In this document: positions 18,415-26,556 of the stretch, in pieces
Layout of the letters: the number at the start of each line of letters is the position of its first letter
Position numbering within the stretch: the first letter of the stretch is position 1
Source: Acetobacter okinawensis JCM 25146
Lineage (GTDB): Bacteria; Pseudomonadota; Alphaproteobacteria; Acetobacterales; Acetobacteraceae
DNA: 33,424 bases
Assembly (NCBI RefSeq): GCF_000613865.1
Contig: NZ_BAJU01000030.1
Coordinates: 1-33,424, forward strand
Direction of reading: 5' to 3'
Notes under the pieces: model-generated
What the model was told of the DNA's origin: nothing
What the model saw: only the letters and a program-made list of their open reading frames with translations
Databases searched by the model: none
Translations under genes and position numbers: made by a program

Positions 18415-18430
18415 GGGCGCACACTATCCC

Positions 18431-18444
18431 GCGCTATATAGCGC
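18431..18444. promoter_or_regulatory. 14-bp palindrome before the ABC importer, possible operator
   Basis: GCGCTATATAGCGC is a perfect self-complementary 14-mer placed 17 bp ahead of the permease ATG on the minus strand and 140 bp ahead of rluD on the other. Its TATATA core could be a -10 element, so a dimeric regulator bound there would block transcription. Which regulator is unknown; the sequence does not match Fur or Zur consensus by eye. Confidence 0.4.
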
Positions 18445-18584
18445 AGGGCAAGGGGGCTTGGTCCCCACCGGGCCAAAATGCTGCGGCGCTCCCCCTGTGG
18501 CTCTCCCGGCTTGACGCAGGGGGCGTGAGCGGGCTTTGTACGCGCACCCATCCACCCCAGCAACGTGAGTGAGACAGACGGGCT

Positions 18585-19604
18585 TTGGCACAGACAGTTC
18601 CAGCACAGGGCGGGGCCAAACCCGGTTTTGCCCCCACCCACGGCACCACCCTTGCTTTTACCGTGGACGCGCAGCAGGCGGGCGAGCGGGTAGACAGGTT
18701 CCTGTCCACCTGCCCCGGAGCGCCCTCGCGCTCACGCATCAAGGGGTTGATCGAGGGCGGGCATCTGCTGTGCAATGGTGTGGTGCTGCGTGAGCCCGCC
18801 ATGCCGGTCAAGCCCGGTATGGTGGTGGTGCTGGACCTCCCTGCAGCAGCTCCGGCCACCCCGCAGGGCGAGTCCATGGAGTTTGCCATCCTGTACGAGG
18901 ATGACGACCTGATCGTGCTGGACAAACCAGCTGGTCTGGTGGTCCACCCCGCACCGGGGAACGAGACCGGCACACTGGTCAACGGGCTGATCGCCCATTG
19001 CGGGGACAGCCTGCAGGGCATTGGGGGTGAGCGCCGCCCCGGCATTGTGCACCGGCTGGATAAGGATACATCGGGCGTGATGGTGGTGGCCAAGACGGAA
19101 AAGGCGCATCTCGCCCTCTCCGAGGATTTTGCCGCCCGCCGTATAGACCGTGCCTATCTGGCGTTCTGCTGGGGTGTGCCTACCCCGGCAGAAGGGGATT
19201 ATGAAGGCGCGATAGGCCGTGACAAGCGCGACCGCAAACGCATGGCGCTGGTGACGCATGGTGGCAAATGGGCGCTAACCCACTACCGCACGCTCAAGGT
19301 GTTCAGCGCATCGGCAGCACTCGTCGCCTGCAAGCTGGCTACCGGGCGCACGCACCAGATCCGTGTGCATTTTTCGGCCAATGCTCACCCGCTCATGGGG
19401 GACCCGCTCTACTTGCGGCGCGTGCCTGCGGCGGCCCGTGGCCTGTCTCCTGCGGCACGGGGGGCGGGGCTGGACTTCCCCCGTCAGGCACTCCATGCGG
19501 CGCGGCTGGGCTTTACCCACCCCAGAACAGGGGAAAAACTGCTGTTTGAAACCCCAATGCCGCCCGACATGCATGAGTTGGAACAAAGCCTCAGCGACTC
19601 GTAA
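18585..19604 (+). CDS. rluD: 23S rRNA pseudouridine synthase, RluA/RluD family
   Basis: Pseudouridine synthase of the RluA family, about 339 residues, resembling RluD, which modifies uridines in helix 69 of 23S rRNA. It has an N-terminal S4 RNA-binding domain (about 30-90: GERVDRFLS and SRSRIKGLIEGGHLLCNG). The catalytic domain includes LIVLDKPAGLVVHP at 109-122 and the active-site HRLDKDTSG at 156-164, with Asp159 as nucleophile. Later blocks are THYR, LATGRTHQIRVH and HPLMGDPLY. The start is uncertain. TTG 18585 is the first start after an in-frame stop and gives a complete S4 domain; GTG 18663 is an alternative. Location just before rpoH is common in alphaproteobacteria. Confidence 0.92.
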   Translation: MAQTVPAQGGAKPGFAPTHGTTLAFTVDAQQAGERVDRFLSTCPGAPSRSRIKGLIEGGHLLCNGVVLREPAMPVKPGMVVVLDLPAAAPATPQGESMEFAILYEDDDLIVLDKPAGLVVHPAPGNETGTLVNGLIAHCGDSLQGIGGERRPGIVHRLDKDTSGVMVVAKTEKAHLALSEDFAARRIDRAYLAFCWGVPTPAEGDYEGAIGRDKRDRKRMALVTHGGKWALTHYRTLKVFSASAALVACKLATGRTHQIRVHFSANAHPLMGDPLYLRRVPAAARGLSPAARGAGLDFPRQALHAARLGFTHPRTGEKLLFETPMPPDMHELEQSLSDS

Positions 19605-19923
19605 GCGGGTGATACAGCCCCCGAGTCCCGTTTAAAGAGGACCGCACAGGTCCACTAACTGTGGCGGTTTTGCTACCATGCGTAGCTGTTTTCTTGACAG
19701 GGTGCATTTTTCGGGCGCACCCTCTTGCTTCATACCGCTTTGTGTACCGTACGGCGGAAGGAGTCTTTGGTGTCTGTTGCTCATGCAGAGGGCAGGTGCT
19801 GGGGCTGCCACTGTTTTCCATCGGGTACTGGAACTTGCCGTTACTTGTTGGGTGCGCCTGTTGACGGGACAGGAACCAAACGCACCCGTGGGAGTTTCCA
19901 GCTCAGGAAGGAGTACTCAAATC
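19605..19923 (+). other. rpoH 5' leader with paired GGGTGC/GCACCC dyads
   Basis: The stretch has no supported gene; the rpoH frame is open through it, but the translation lacks any sigma-factor character. It holds two similar dyads. GGGTGC (19700-19705) pairs with GCACCC (19717-19722), and GGGTGCG (19850-19856) pairs with CGCACCC (19881-19887). Either left arm could pair with either right arm, so alternative folds are possible. A TTGACA at 19694-19699 looks like a -35 box but has no fitting -10. Heat-controlled structure in rpoH mRNA is known in other bacteria; here it is only a suggestion. Confidence 0.4.
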
Positions 19924-20808
19924 ATGGCCTCCGTCATTGATGTTGGGCCTGAAGGCAATCTTTCAAGGTACCTTCAGGAAATTCGTAAATACCCCCTGCT
20001 TACGCCGGAAGAGGAGCTCTCCCTCTCGCGCAAATGGCGCGACAAGGGGGACGTCAAGGCCGCCCACCGGCTGGTCACCTCCCACCTGCGGCTGGTTGCC
20101 AAGATTGCCATGGGGTACCGGGGCTACGGCCTGCCAATTAACGAACTGATCAGCGAAGGCAACGTGGGTATGATGCAGGCCGTGCGCCGCTTCGACCCCG
20201 AAAAAGGCTTCCGTCTGGCAACCTATGCCATGTGGTGGATTCGGGCCGCCATTCAGGAATACATCCTGCATAGCTGGTCGCTGGTCAAAATGGGCACTAC
20301 TGCCGCCCAGAAAAAGCTGTTCTTCAACCTGCGCCGCCTCAAGGGGCAGATGCAGGCGATTGATGACGGGGACCTCAAACCCGAACAGGTCAACAAGATC
20401 GCCACAACCCTTGGTGTGTCCGAGCAGGATGTGGTGGACATGAACCGCCGCATGGCTGCCCCCGACCATAGCCTGAACGCGCCGCTCAAGGCTGATCAGG
20501 AGAGCGAGTGGCAGGACCGTCTGGTGGACGATCAGGTCAATCAGGAAGAAGTTTACGCCGAGAACGAGGAAATGTCGGGCCGCAAAGCCCTGCTGACCAC
20601 AGCGCTTGAGACGCTGAACGAGCGTGAACGTCGTATTTTTTTCGAACGCAGGCTCAAAGATGACCCGGCAACGCTGGAAGAGCTGGCCCACGACTACGGC
20701 ATATCCCGCGAGCGGGTACGCCAGATTGAAGTGCGGGCGTTTGAAAAAGTGCAGGAAGCGATGAAGAAGGAAGTCGCGGCCCGCCGTGGTGCCACATCGG
20801 GGGACTAA
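19924..20808 (+). CDS. rpoH: RNA polymerase heat-shock sigma factor RpoH (sigma-32)
   Basis: Sigma-70 family factor of 294 residues that directs transcription of heat-shock genes such as chaperones and proteases. Region 2 is plain (LISEGNVGMMQAVRRFDPEKGFRLATYAMWWIRAAI at about 75-110). The RpoH box QKKLFFNLR at 129-137, which separates sigma-32 from other sigmas, is intact. Region 4 holds LEELAHDYGISRERVRQIEVRAFEKVQ, the -35-binding helix-turn-helix. ATG 19924 follows a strong AGGAAGGAG at 19905-19913. It is downstream of rluD with a long leader and ends convergently to recJ. Confidence 0.97.
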   Translation: MASVIDVGPEGNLSRYLQEIRKYPLLTPEEELSLSRKWRDKGDVKAAHRLVTSHLRLVAKIAMGYRGYGLPINELISEGNVGMMQAVRRFDPEKGFRLATYAMWWIRAAIQEYILHSWSLVKMGTTAAQKKLFFNLRRLKGQMQAIDDGDLKPEQVNKIATTLGVSEQDVVDMNRRMAAPDHSLNAPLKADQESEWQDRLVDDQVNQEEVYAENEEMSGRKALLTTALETLNERERRIFFERRLKDDPATLEELAHDYGISRERVRQIEVRAFEKVQEAMKKEVAARRGATSGD

Positions 20809-20821
20809 GTTCCCCCGGTGT

Positions 20822-20905
20822 GTGCTGCAAGGGGCCGGAGCGGCGCTTCCGTGCTGTAACCGTTATCCAGTGGTTATGAAGCCGATAGGTCGGTGCTTGC
20901 AGCAC
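20822..20905. ncRNA. Predicted multi-hairpin RNA element between rpoH and recJ
   Basis: GTGCTGCAAG (20822-20831) and CTTGCAGCAC (20896-20905) form a perfect 10-bp closing stem. Inside are three smaller hairpins: CGGAGC/GCTTCCG (20836-20851, one bulge), TAACC/GGTTA (from 20857) and CCGA-TAGG-TCGG (20883-20893 region). A further CCCACA/TGTGGG hairpin follows at about 20910-20924. The element begins 13 bases after the rpoH stop, in the gap between convergent genes. It has no U-tract. It may be a bidirectional terminator, an mRNA 3'-end structure or a small RNA; no known RNA family was recognised. Confidence 0.35.
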
Positions 20906-20926
20906 TTTGCCCACAGGGTTGTGGGG

Positions 20927-22762
20927 TCAGGCGTGGGCGACGTCCTGCACAAAAAATGTGGCGTCCGTGCGCCCGTTCCAGCTTTCCGCCCGCAGGTACC
21001 CCGCCAGATGGAGGGAAGGGCGCGTTGCGTCCTCCAGCACCTGTGCCAGAGGGTTCCCTTCCGCTTTGAATAAAAGGGCCTTGAGTCTGCTGCCATTGCT
21101 GGCGCGGATCAGCACCCGCAGGGTGTTGCCATCACGCCCGATGCGGTCTGTCCGTACGATAGTGGCATTGGGCAGGGCAATCAGCGGTTCAGGGTTGCCC
21201 GCGCCAAAGGGTGCAAGGGCAGCCATATCCCCCGCCAGTTCCGCTGTAGCGCCACTGACTGCCACAACCGCATCTATGGTCAGGTCCACGGTAGGGGGCA
21301 ACGCGGCAGCTTGTGGCAGGCGGGTGTTGAGAAAGGTGTGGAACTCGGCCAGCCTGCCAGCATCCAGCGAGAACCCGGCCGCCATGGCGTGCCCGCCCCC
21401 GGTCTTGAGCATACCTGCCTGACGTGCGGCAATAATGACGGTGCCAAGGTCCAGCCCGGGTACCGAGCGACCGGAGCCTTTTATGCTGCCGTCCTCCTGC
21501 TGTGCGCCAACAAGAGCGGGGCGGTTAAAGCGTTCTTTTATGCGCCCGGCCACAATGCCGACAACACCGGGGTGCCAGTCCTGCCCGGCCAGCAGAATAA
21601 CGCCGTGGCCAGCGTCCCTCTGTTCTGCGGCCTGTTCCATGGCGCGGTCCAGAATATCGGCCTCCACGTCCTGCCTGCGGCGGTTGACCGCATCCAGCCG
21701 CTCGGCCATCTGCTTTGCGTCATGCACATCGGGGCAGCGGAGCAGGCGCAGGCCAAGGGCGGCTTCGGCTATGCGGCCACCGGCGTTAATGCGTGGCCCC
21801 AGCGCAAACCCGCACGAAAACGCATCCGGCGCCTTGCTTACCCCTGCAACTTCCAGCAGGGCGGCAATGCCCACGCGCTGGCGCGCCGCCATGATTTTAA
21901 GCCCCTCAGCCACAAACAGGCGGTTGACCCCCTGTAAGGGCATGACGTCACACACCGTGGCCAGTGCCACAAGGTCCAGCAGGGGGCGCAGGTCAGGCTG
22001 GGGGTGTTCGGCGGTAAAAAAGCCGTTCTGGCGCAAGGTGCGTCTGGTGGCCACGGTTGCCAGAAAGCTCAGTGCCGCAGCGCAGATATGCCCAAGCCCG
22101 GAGGTGCAGTCCACCCTGTTGGGGTTTACGGTTGCCAGAATGTCGGGCAGCGCATCCTCGGACTTATGGTGGTCCAGCACCACCACGTCGGCCTTGCCTG
22201 CCAACTGGTTGAGAATGGGGGCCGATGCCGTGCCACAGTCCACGCAGACCAGCAGTGTGGCCCCTTGTGCCACCAGAGCCTCGAGTGCGGGCAGGTTGGG
22301 GCCGTAGCCCTCGGTCATGCGGTCGGGAATATGGGTTAGAACAGAACAGCCGAGCTGCTCAAAAAAAGCGGCCAGCACGGCACTGGCGCAGGCTCCGTCC
22401 ACGTCATAGTCACCAAAAACACCTATAGTTTCCCCCGCCTGTACGGCCTGCGCCATACGGGCAGCGGCCTTGTCCATATCGGTCAGGCAGGAGGGGTCGG
22501 GCATAAGCGCACGGAGCGATGGCGCCAGAAAATGGGGAGCATGCTCGGGGCTGACCCCGCGCATGGCCAGCAGACGGCCTACAATTTCGGGTATGCCAAG
22601 CTGCTGGGCTAGTGCGGCCCCCAGCCGGTTGGTCGCGGGGCTATCTGCTCCCTCCCGCCATGACCAGCGCCGCCCGTTTACGCTGTGCTCCACATTGAGC
22701 ACAGCGGGGGTTGGGACGGGGCTGGGTGTTTGCGCATCCGGCGGTGTGGCGGTGGGGAGCAT
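20927..22762 (-). CDS. recJ: Single-stranded-DNA-specific 5'-3' exonuclease RecJ
   Basis: DHH-superfamily exonuclease of 611 residues that degrades single-stranded DNA 5' to 3' in RecF-pathway recombination and mismatch repair. The metal-binding motifs are present: DYDVDG at 118-123, VDCGT near 175 and VLDHHKS with DHH at 197-199. They are followed by NPNR, the DHHA1 domain (GINAGGRI-like, here PRINAGGRIAEAALGLRLL), and GHAMAAGFSL. The N-terminal 25 residues are Pro/Thr-rich and may be disordered. ATG 22762 is 18 bp after the glpX stop, so the gene is probably the last of the aminotransferase-hom-glpX-recJ transcript. No strong ribosome-binding site is visible. Confidence 0.95.
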   Translation of the reverse strand: MLPTATPPDAQTPSPVPTPAVLNVEHSVNGRRWSWREGADSPATNRLGAALAQQLGIPEIVGRLLAMRGVSPEHAPHFLAPSLRALMPDPSCLTDMDKAAARMAQAVQAGETIGVFGDYDVDGACASAVLAAFFEQLGCSVLTHIPDRMTEGYGPNLPALEALVAQGATLLVCVDCGTASAPILNQLAGKADVVVLDHHKSEDALPDILATVNPNRVDCTSGLGHICAAALSFLATVATRRTLRQNGFFTAEHPQPDLRPLLDLVALATVCDVMPLQGVNRLFVAEGLKIMAARQRVGIAALLEVAGVSKAPDAFSCGFALGPRINAGGRIAEAALGLRLLRCPDVHDAKQMAERLDAVNRRRQDVEADILDRAMEQAAEQRDAGHGVILLAGQDWHPGVVGIVAGRIKERFNRPALVGAQQEDGSIKGSGRSVPGLDLGTVIIAARQAGMLKTGGGHAMAAGFSLDAGRLAEFHTFLNTRLPQAAALPPTVDLTIDAVVAVSGATAELAGDMAALAPFGAGNPEPLIALPNATIVRTDRIGRDGNTLRVLIRASNGSRLKALLFKAEGNPLAQVLEDATRPSLHLAGYLRAESWNGRTDATFFVQDVAHA

Positions 22763-22780
22763 GGGGTTAAAAAACGCCTG

Positions 22781-23779
22781 TTATTGGGGCGTCCATGTTT
22801 TGGTTTTGAAGTTGTGGTGCCCCTCGATAAAGCGGGAGGTCCCGGACTTGGAGCGCATGACCAGCGAGTGCGTGACGGCCTGATGCGGGTACTGCCGCAC
22901 GCCGCGCAGTAGCGCACCTGTGGTCACGCCTGTTGCGGAGAACAGCACGGAGCCTGCGGCCATGTCGTGCAGGTCCAGCTTGCGGTCGGGGTTTTTGCCG
23001 GGGTTCATCTTCTGTGCGCGCGCACGCTGTGCGTCGTCCTCGAACAGCAGGCGGCCCTGCATCTGGCCTTCTACGCAGCGTACGGCAGCAGCCGTCAGCA
23101 CCCCTTCAGGCGCGCCGCCGGAGCCTACGTAAATATCAACCTGACTGCTGTCCAGGCAGGCGGCAATGCCGCCTGCTACGTCACCATCGCTCAGCAGGCG
23201 TACGCGCGCACCTGCGGCGCGGGCGCGGGCGATCATTTCCTCGTGCCGTTCGCGGTCGAGTGTGCAGAGCAGGAGGTCCTGCACACTTTTGCCACGGGCC
23301 TTGGCAAGGTTCTTCAGGTTGGTTTCAATTGTGTTTTCAAGGTCCACAACGCCTGCGGGCAGGTTGGGGCCAACCACAATCTTGTCCATGTACACGTCCG
23401 GTGCGTGCAAAAAATTGCCGCGTTCGGCCAGTGCTACCACGGTAATGGCGTTTGGCATGTCCTTGGCGCACAGGTTGGTGCCTTCGAGCGGGTCCACGGC
23501 AATGTCCATGGCGGGGCCGCCGGAGCCCACTTTTTCACCAATATAGAGCATGGGCGCTTCGTCCATTTCGCCCTCACCAATGACCACGGTGCCGTCAATG
23601 GCCACGGTGTCAAAGGCAATGCGCATGGCTTCCACCGCAGCGCCATCTGCATCGTTCTTGCGGCCACGGCCCGTCCAGCGGGCAGAGGCCAGGGCCGCTG
23701 CTTCGGTTACGCGTACCAGCTCAAGAGCCAGATTGCGGTCGGAAACAACAAAAGGGGAGGGGCCAATGGAATCAGACAT
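22781..23779 (-). CDS. glpX: Class II fructose-1,6-bisphosphatase
   Basis: GlpX-type fructose-1,6-bisphosphatase of 332 residues, which removes the 1-phosphate in gluconeogenesis and the pentose phosphate interconversions; some relatives also act on sedoheptulose bisphosphate. The metal-binding signature is GEGEMDEAPML at 68-78 and DPLEGT at 96-101. It is followed by LLSDGDVAGGIAAC and YVGSGGAPEGVLTAAA, all typical. ATG 23779 fits the family start. The gene sits between hom and recJ on the same strand, an order seen in other alphaproteobacteria. Confidence 0.95.
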   Translation of the reverse strand: MSDSIGPSPFVVSDRNLALELVRVTEAAALASARWTGRGRKNDADGAAVEAMRIAFDTVAIDGTVVIGEGEMDEAPMLYIGEKVGSGGPAMDIAVDPLEGTNLCAKDMPNAITVVALAERGNFLHAPDVYMDKIVVGPNLPAGVVDLENTIETNLKNLAKARGKSVQDLLLCTLDRERHEEMIARARAAGARVRLLSDGDVAGGIAACLDSSQVDIYVGSGGAPEGVLTAAAVRCVEGQMQGRLLFEDDAQRARAQKMNPGKNPDRKLDLHDMAAGSVLFSATGVTTGALLRGVRQYPHQAVTHSLVMRSKSGTSRFIEGHHNFKTKTWTPQ

Positions 23780-23842
23780 GAGAAAGCGGGATCCTTAATT
23801 GCACAATCGGTCAGAGGGTGGAGCGGGGCTGGCCAAGGGGTC

Positions 23843-25156
23843 TCAGGCAGCCTCGATCCGGATCACGACTGTGGAGTCTGTCACAACACTCAGGGCGTCA
23901 ATCCGGGTGATAGCGTCCTGCATGGCCGCCTCGGATGTCCGATGTGTGACCAGAACAAGGGGAACATAAGGCGTGCTGTCATTTTCCGCCGGATGCTGGA
24001 GCATGCTGCGCAGCGAGACGCCACAGTCACGCAATATGGCGGTAATGTCGGCAATAACGCCGGGGCGGTCCTCCACCATCAGGCGCAGGTAGAACGCCCC
24101 TTCACCGCTGGAGATGGGGCAGGCCCGCAGCGGGGGCTGGTTGCTGCTCTGCACGCCCCATACGGCAATGGTGTTGCCACGCGCAATATCCACCAGATCC
24201 GCCGTGACCGCACTGGCCGTGGGGCCTGCCCCGGCTCCGCGTCCCTCAATCATGATCCGGCCGACAAATTCGCCTTCCGCCACCACGGCGTTGAACACGC
24301 CATCCACCTGCGCAAGGGGGGCATGCTGGGGTACAAGGCAGGGGGTTACGCGGGCGTGCAGCCCGGCGTCGGTCATGCTGGCAAGGCCGAGCAGTTTGAT
24401 GCGGTAGCCAAGAGCGCGGGCAAAGCTCTGGTCCACAGCGCCAATGCTGCGGATGCCTTCCACATGCACGCTGTTAAACGCCACGGGCTGGCCAAAGGCA
24501 AGACCTGCCAGAATGGTCAGCTTGTGGGCGGCGTCCAGCCCGTCCACATCGGTGGAGGGGTCGGCCTCTGCATAGCCAAGGTCCTGCGCGTCCTTGAGCA
24601 CGGTTGCAAAGTCCTTGCCCGTCTCCCGCATGACGGTGAGGATGTAGTTGCAGGTGCCGTTGAGAATACCGCCAACGCGCAGCAGGCGGTCTGCCGCCAG
24701 CCCTTCGCGCACGGTTTTAATGGCGGGAATGCCGCCAGCAACCGCTGCTTCAAACAGCAGGGGGGCGTTGTTGTCCGCACTCAGGCGGGCAAGGGTGGAA
24801 CCATGTAGGGCCAGCAGTGCCTTGTTGGCCGTAACCACCGGCTTGCCTGCGGCAAGGGCGGCTTCCACCAGTGCGCGGGCCGTGCCTTCTGCCCCGCCAA
24901 TCAGCTCCACCACCACGTCCACGTCCGGGTCGTTTACCAGATCGGTTGCATTCTCGTACCAGCGCAGGGCGGACACATCCACCCCCCGGTCGCGCGTGCG
25001 CTCACGCGCGCTGACGGCCACAACCTCCAAAGGACGGCCAGCGCGTGCGCTCAGCAGGTCCGCATTGGCGCGCAACAGTGTAATAACGCCCGCGCCAACC
25101 GTGCCGAGCCCGGCAATGCCAAGACGAAGAGGAGAAGAAGAGGGAGAGGATGTCAC
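23843..25156 (-). CDS. hom: Homoserine dehydrogenase
   Basis: NAD(P)H-dependent homoserine dehydrogenase of 437 residues, converting aspartate semialdehyde to homoserine for Thr, Met and Ile synthesis. The N-terminal Rossmann fingerprint is [11 protein letters not shown] at 13-23. [16 protein letters not shown] and [19 protein letters not shown] follow, then the [11 protein letters not shown] and [19 protein letters not shown] substrate-binding block. The C-terminus (about 355-437) is an ACT domain, which suggests feedback control by an amino acid, usually threonine. The start is GTG 25156, overlapping the aminotransferase stop as GTGA, so translation is probably coupled. The frameshift in the upstream gene ends its translation near 25349 and could reduce hom expression. 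Confidence 0.96.
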   Translation of the reverse strand: MTSSPSSSPLRLGIAGLGTVGAGVITLLRANADLLSARAGRPLEVVAVSARERTRDRGVDVSALRWYENATDLVNDPDVDVVVELIGGAEGTARALVEAALAAGKPVVTANKALLALHGSTLARLSADNNAPLLFEAAVAGGIPAIKTVREGLAADRLLRVGGILNGTCNYILTVMRETGKDFATVLKDAQDLGYAEADPSTDVDGLDAAHKLTILAGLAFGQPVAFNSVHVEGIRSIGAVDQSFARALGYRIKLLGLASMTDAGLHARVTPCLVPQHAPLAQVDGVFNAVVAEGEFVGRIMIEGRGAGAGPTASAVTADLVDIARGNTIAVWGVQSSNQPPLRACPISSGEGAFYLRLMVEDRPGVIADITAILRDCGVSLRSMLQHPAENDSTPYVPLVLVTHRTSEAAMQDAITRIDALSVVTDSTVVIRIEAA

Positions 25157-26386
25157 GGTACAACAGACTCCGGTTTTTGGGCTGGGTTGGAAGAGGGAGG
25201 GGCCTTGACGCCGTGGGCCGCCATAAAGCCCTTGATCGAACGCAGGGCCTGACGCAGGCGGTGAGTGTTCTCCACCAGCCCGATGCGGACGTGGTCATCG
25301 CCGTATTCACCAAAGCCAAGGCCCGGAGCCACGGCAACGCCTGCCTCCTCAAGCAGGAGTTTGGAGAAGGCAACACTCCCCATCTCGCGGAAGGGTTCGG
25401 GAATGGGCGCCCATGCAAACATGGACTTCGGGGGAGGGAACATCCCACCCGGCCGAATGCAGGCCCTTTATCAGCACGTCGCGGCGCTCCTTGTACAGGT
25501 TGCGCAGGTCGGCCACGCAGTCCTGCGGCCCGTTCAGTGCCGTGACCGCCGCAACCTGAATGGGGGTGAACGCCCCGTAATCCAAGTAGGATTTGATGCG
25601 CGTCAGGGCAGAAATCAGCCGCTCATTGCCTGCGGCAAAGCCCACGCGCCAGCCTGCCATGGAGTAGGTCTTGGACAGGGATGTAAATTCCACCGCAATG
25701 TCACGCGCACCGGGTACGGCCAGAATGGATGGGGGCACCAGATCGCCAAAATAGATTTCCGCGTAAGCCAGATCGGACAAAATCCAGATTTCCTCACGCC
25801 GGGCAAAGGCGACCAGCTCCTTGTAAAAATCCAGATCAGCCAGATACGACGTGGGGTTGGACGGAAAGTTGACAATCAGCGCCGTGGGTTTGGGCACGGA
25901 GTGGCGCACGGCGCGTTCGAGTGCGCGCAGCATGTCCTCGTTCGGGGTGGCGGGGATGGAGCGGACGGACGCCCCGGCAATAATGAACCCGAACTGGTGA
26001 ATGGGGTAGGACGGGTTAGGCACCAGAATGGTGTCCCCCGGGCTGGTAATGGCGGAGGCCAGATTGGCCAGCCCTTCCTTGGAGCCGAGGGTCACAATCA
26101 CTTCGCTGTCGGGGTTGAGCTTTACGTTAAAGCGCCGGTCATAATACCCCGCCACGGCCTTGCGCAGGCCGGGAATACCCCGGCTGACCGAATAGCGGTG
26201 CGAGCGCGGGTCGTTTACCGTTTCAATCAGCTTGTTGACGATGTGGGGCGGGGTGGGGGTGTCCGGGTTGCCCATGCCAAGGTCAATAATATCCTCGCCC
26301 CGTGCGCGCGCTGCTGCCTTAGCCTGATTGACAGAGGCAAACACGTAAGGCGGCAGGCGGCGGATGCGATGGAACTCTTCGGTCAT
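25153..26386 (-). pseudogene. alaC: AlaC-like PLP aminotransferase, frameshifted near its 3' end
   Basis: Class I/II aminotransferase, close to E. coli AlaC (glutamate-pyruvate transaminase). Typical blocks are RIRRLPPYVF, DLGMGNPDTPTP, SRGIPGLRKAV, VTLGSKEGLANL, VPNPSYPIHQFG, the PLP lysine in SLSKTYSMAGWRVGF and RIKSYLDYGAFTPIQVAA. The frame breaks at GWDVPSP. The following C-terminal segment ([54 protein letters not shown]) continues one frame over to a stop at 25153. One extra base in the G5 run at 25430-25434 (+ strand) explains it; removal gives 410 residues. As written, translation would stop at 25349. ATG 26386 matches the family start; in-frame ATGs at 26419 and 26449 are possible. 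Substrate is inferred from similarity. Confidence 0.85.
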
Positions 26387-26556
26387 GGACTTTGGGTGCT
26401 CTAAAAGGACAGGGGGCATGGCCCCTGTTGGATGATAGGGAGTGGGCATAGTAATCGCCAAAACGGAACAGGCAACTCCTGTGGATGCAAAACCGCCGTG
26501 CGGGTGTGTTTTTACCGTACGCAGGCAGGCCGGTGCCGTATGGCGCGTAGCTTTAA

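Noticed and set aside
16568..18424. A single 618-residue protein across the permease and ATPase genes
   Set aside because: Its first half is the permease DNA read in a wrong frame; only the part from 17362 is the real ATPase.
18415..18584. Possible cobalamin or FMN riboswitch upstream of the ABC importer
   Set aside because: Stretches such as GGTCCCCACCGGGCC recall parts of known aptamers, but the conserved B12 box and the ordered FMN core are absent on both strands.
20811..20926. tRNA-like gene in the multi-hairpin element
   Set aside because: There is a cloverleaf-like outline, but no T-loop TTCRA, no anticodon-arm geometry and a 10-bp rather than 7-bp closing stem.
22967..24808. Long + strand open frame opposite glpX and hom
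   Set aside because: It spans two well-identified genes and the gap between them on the other strand, and its translation has no recognisable domain.
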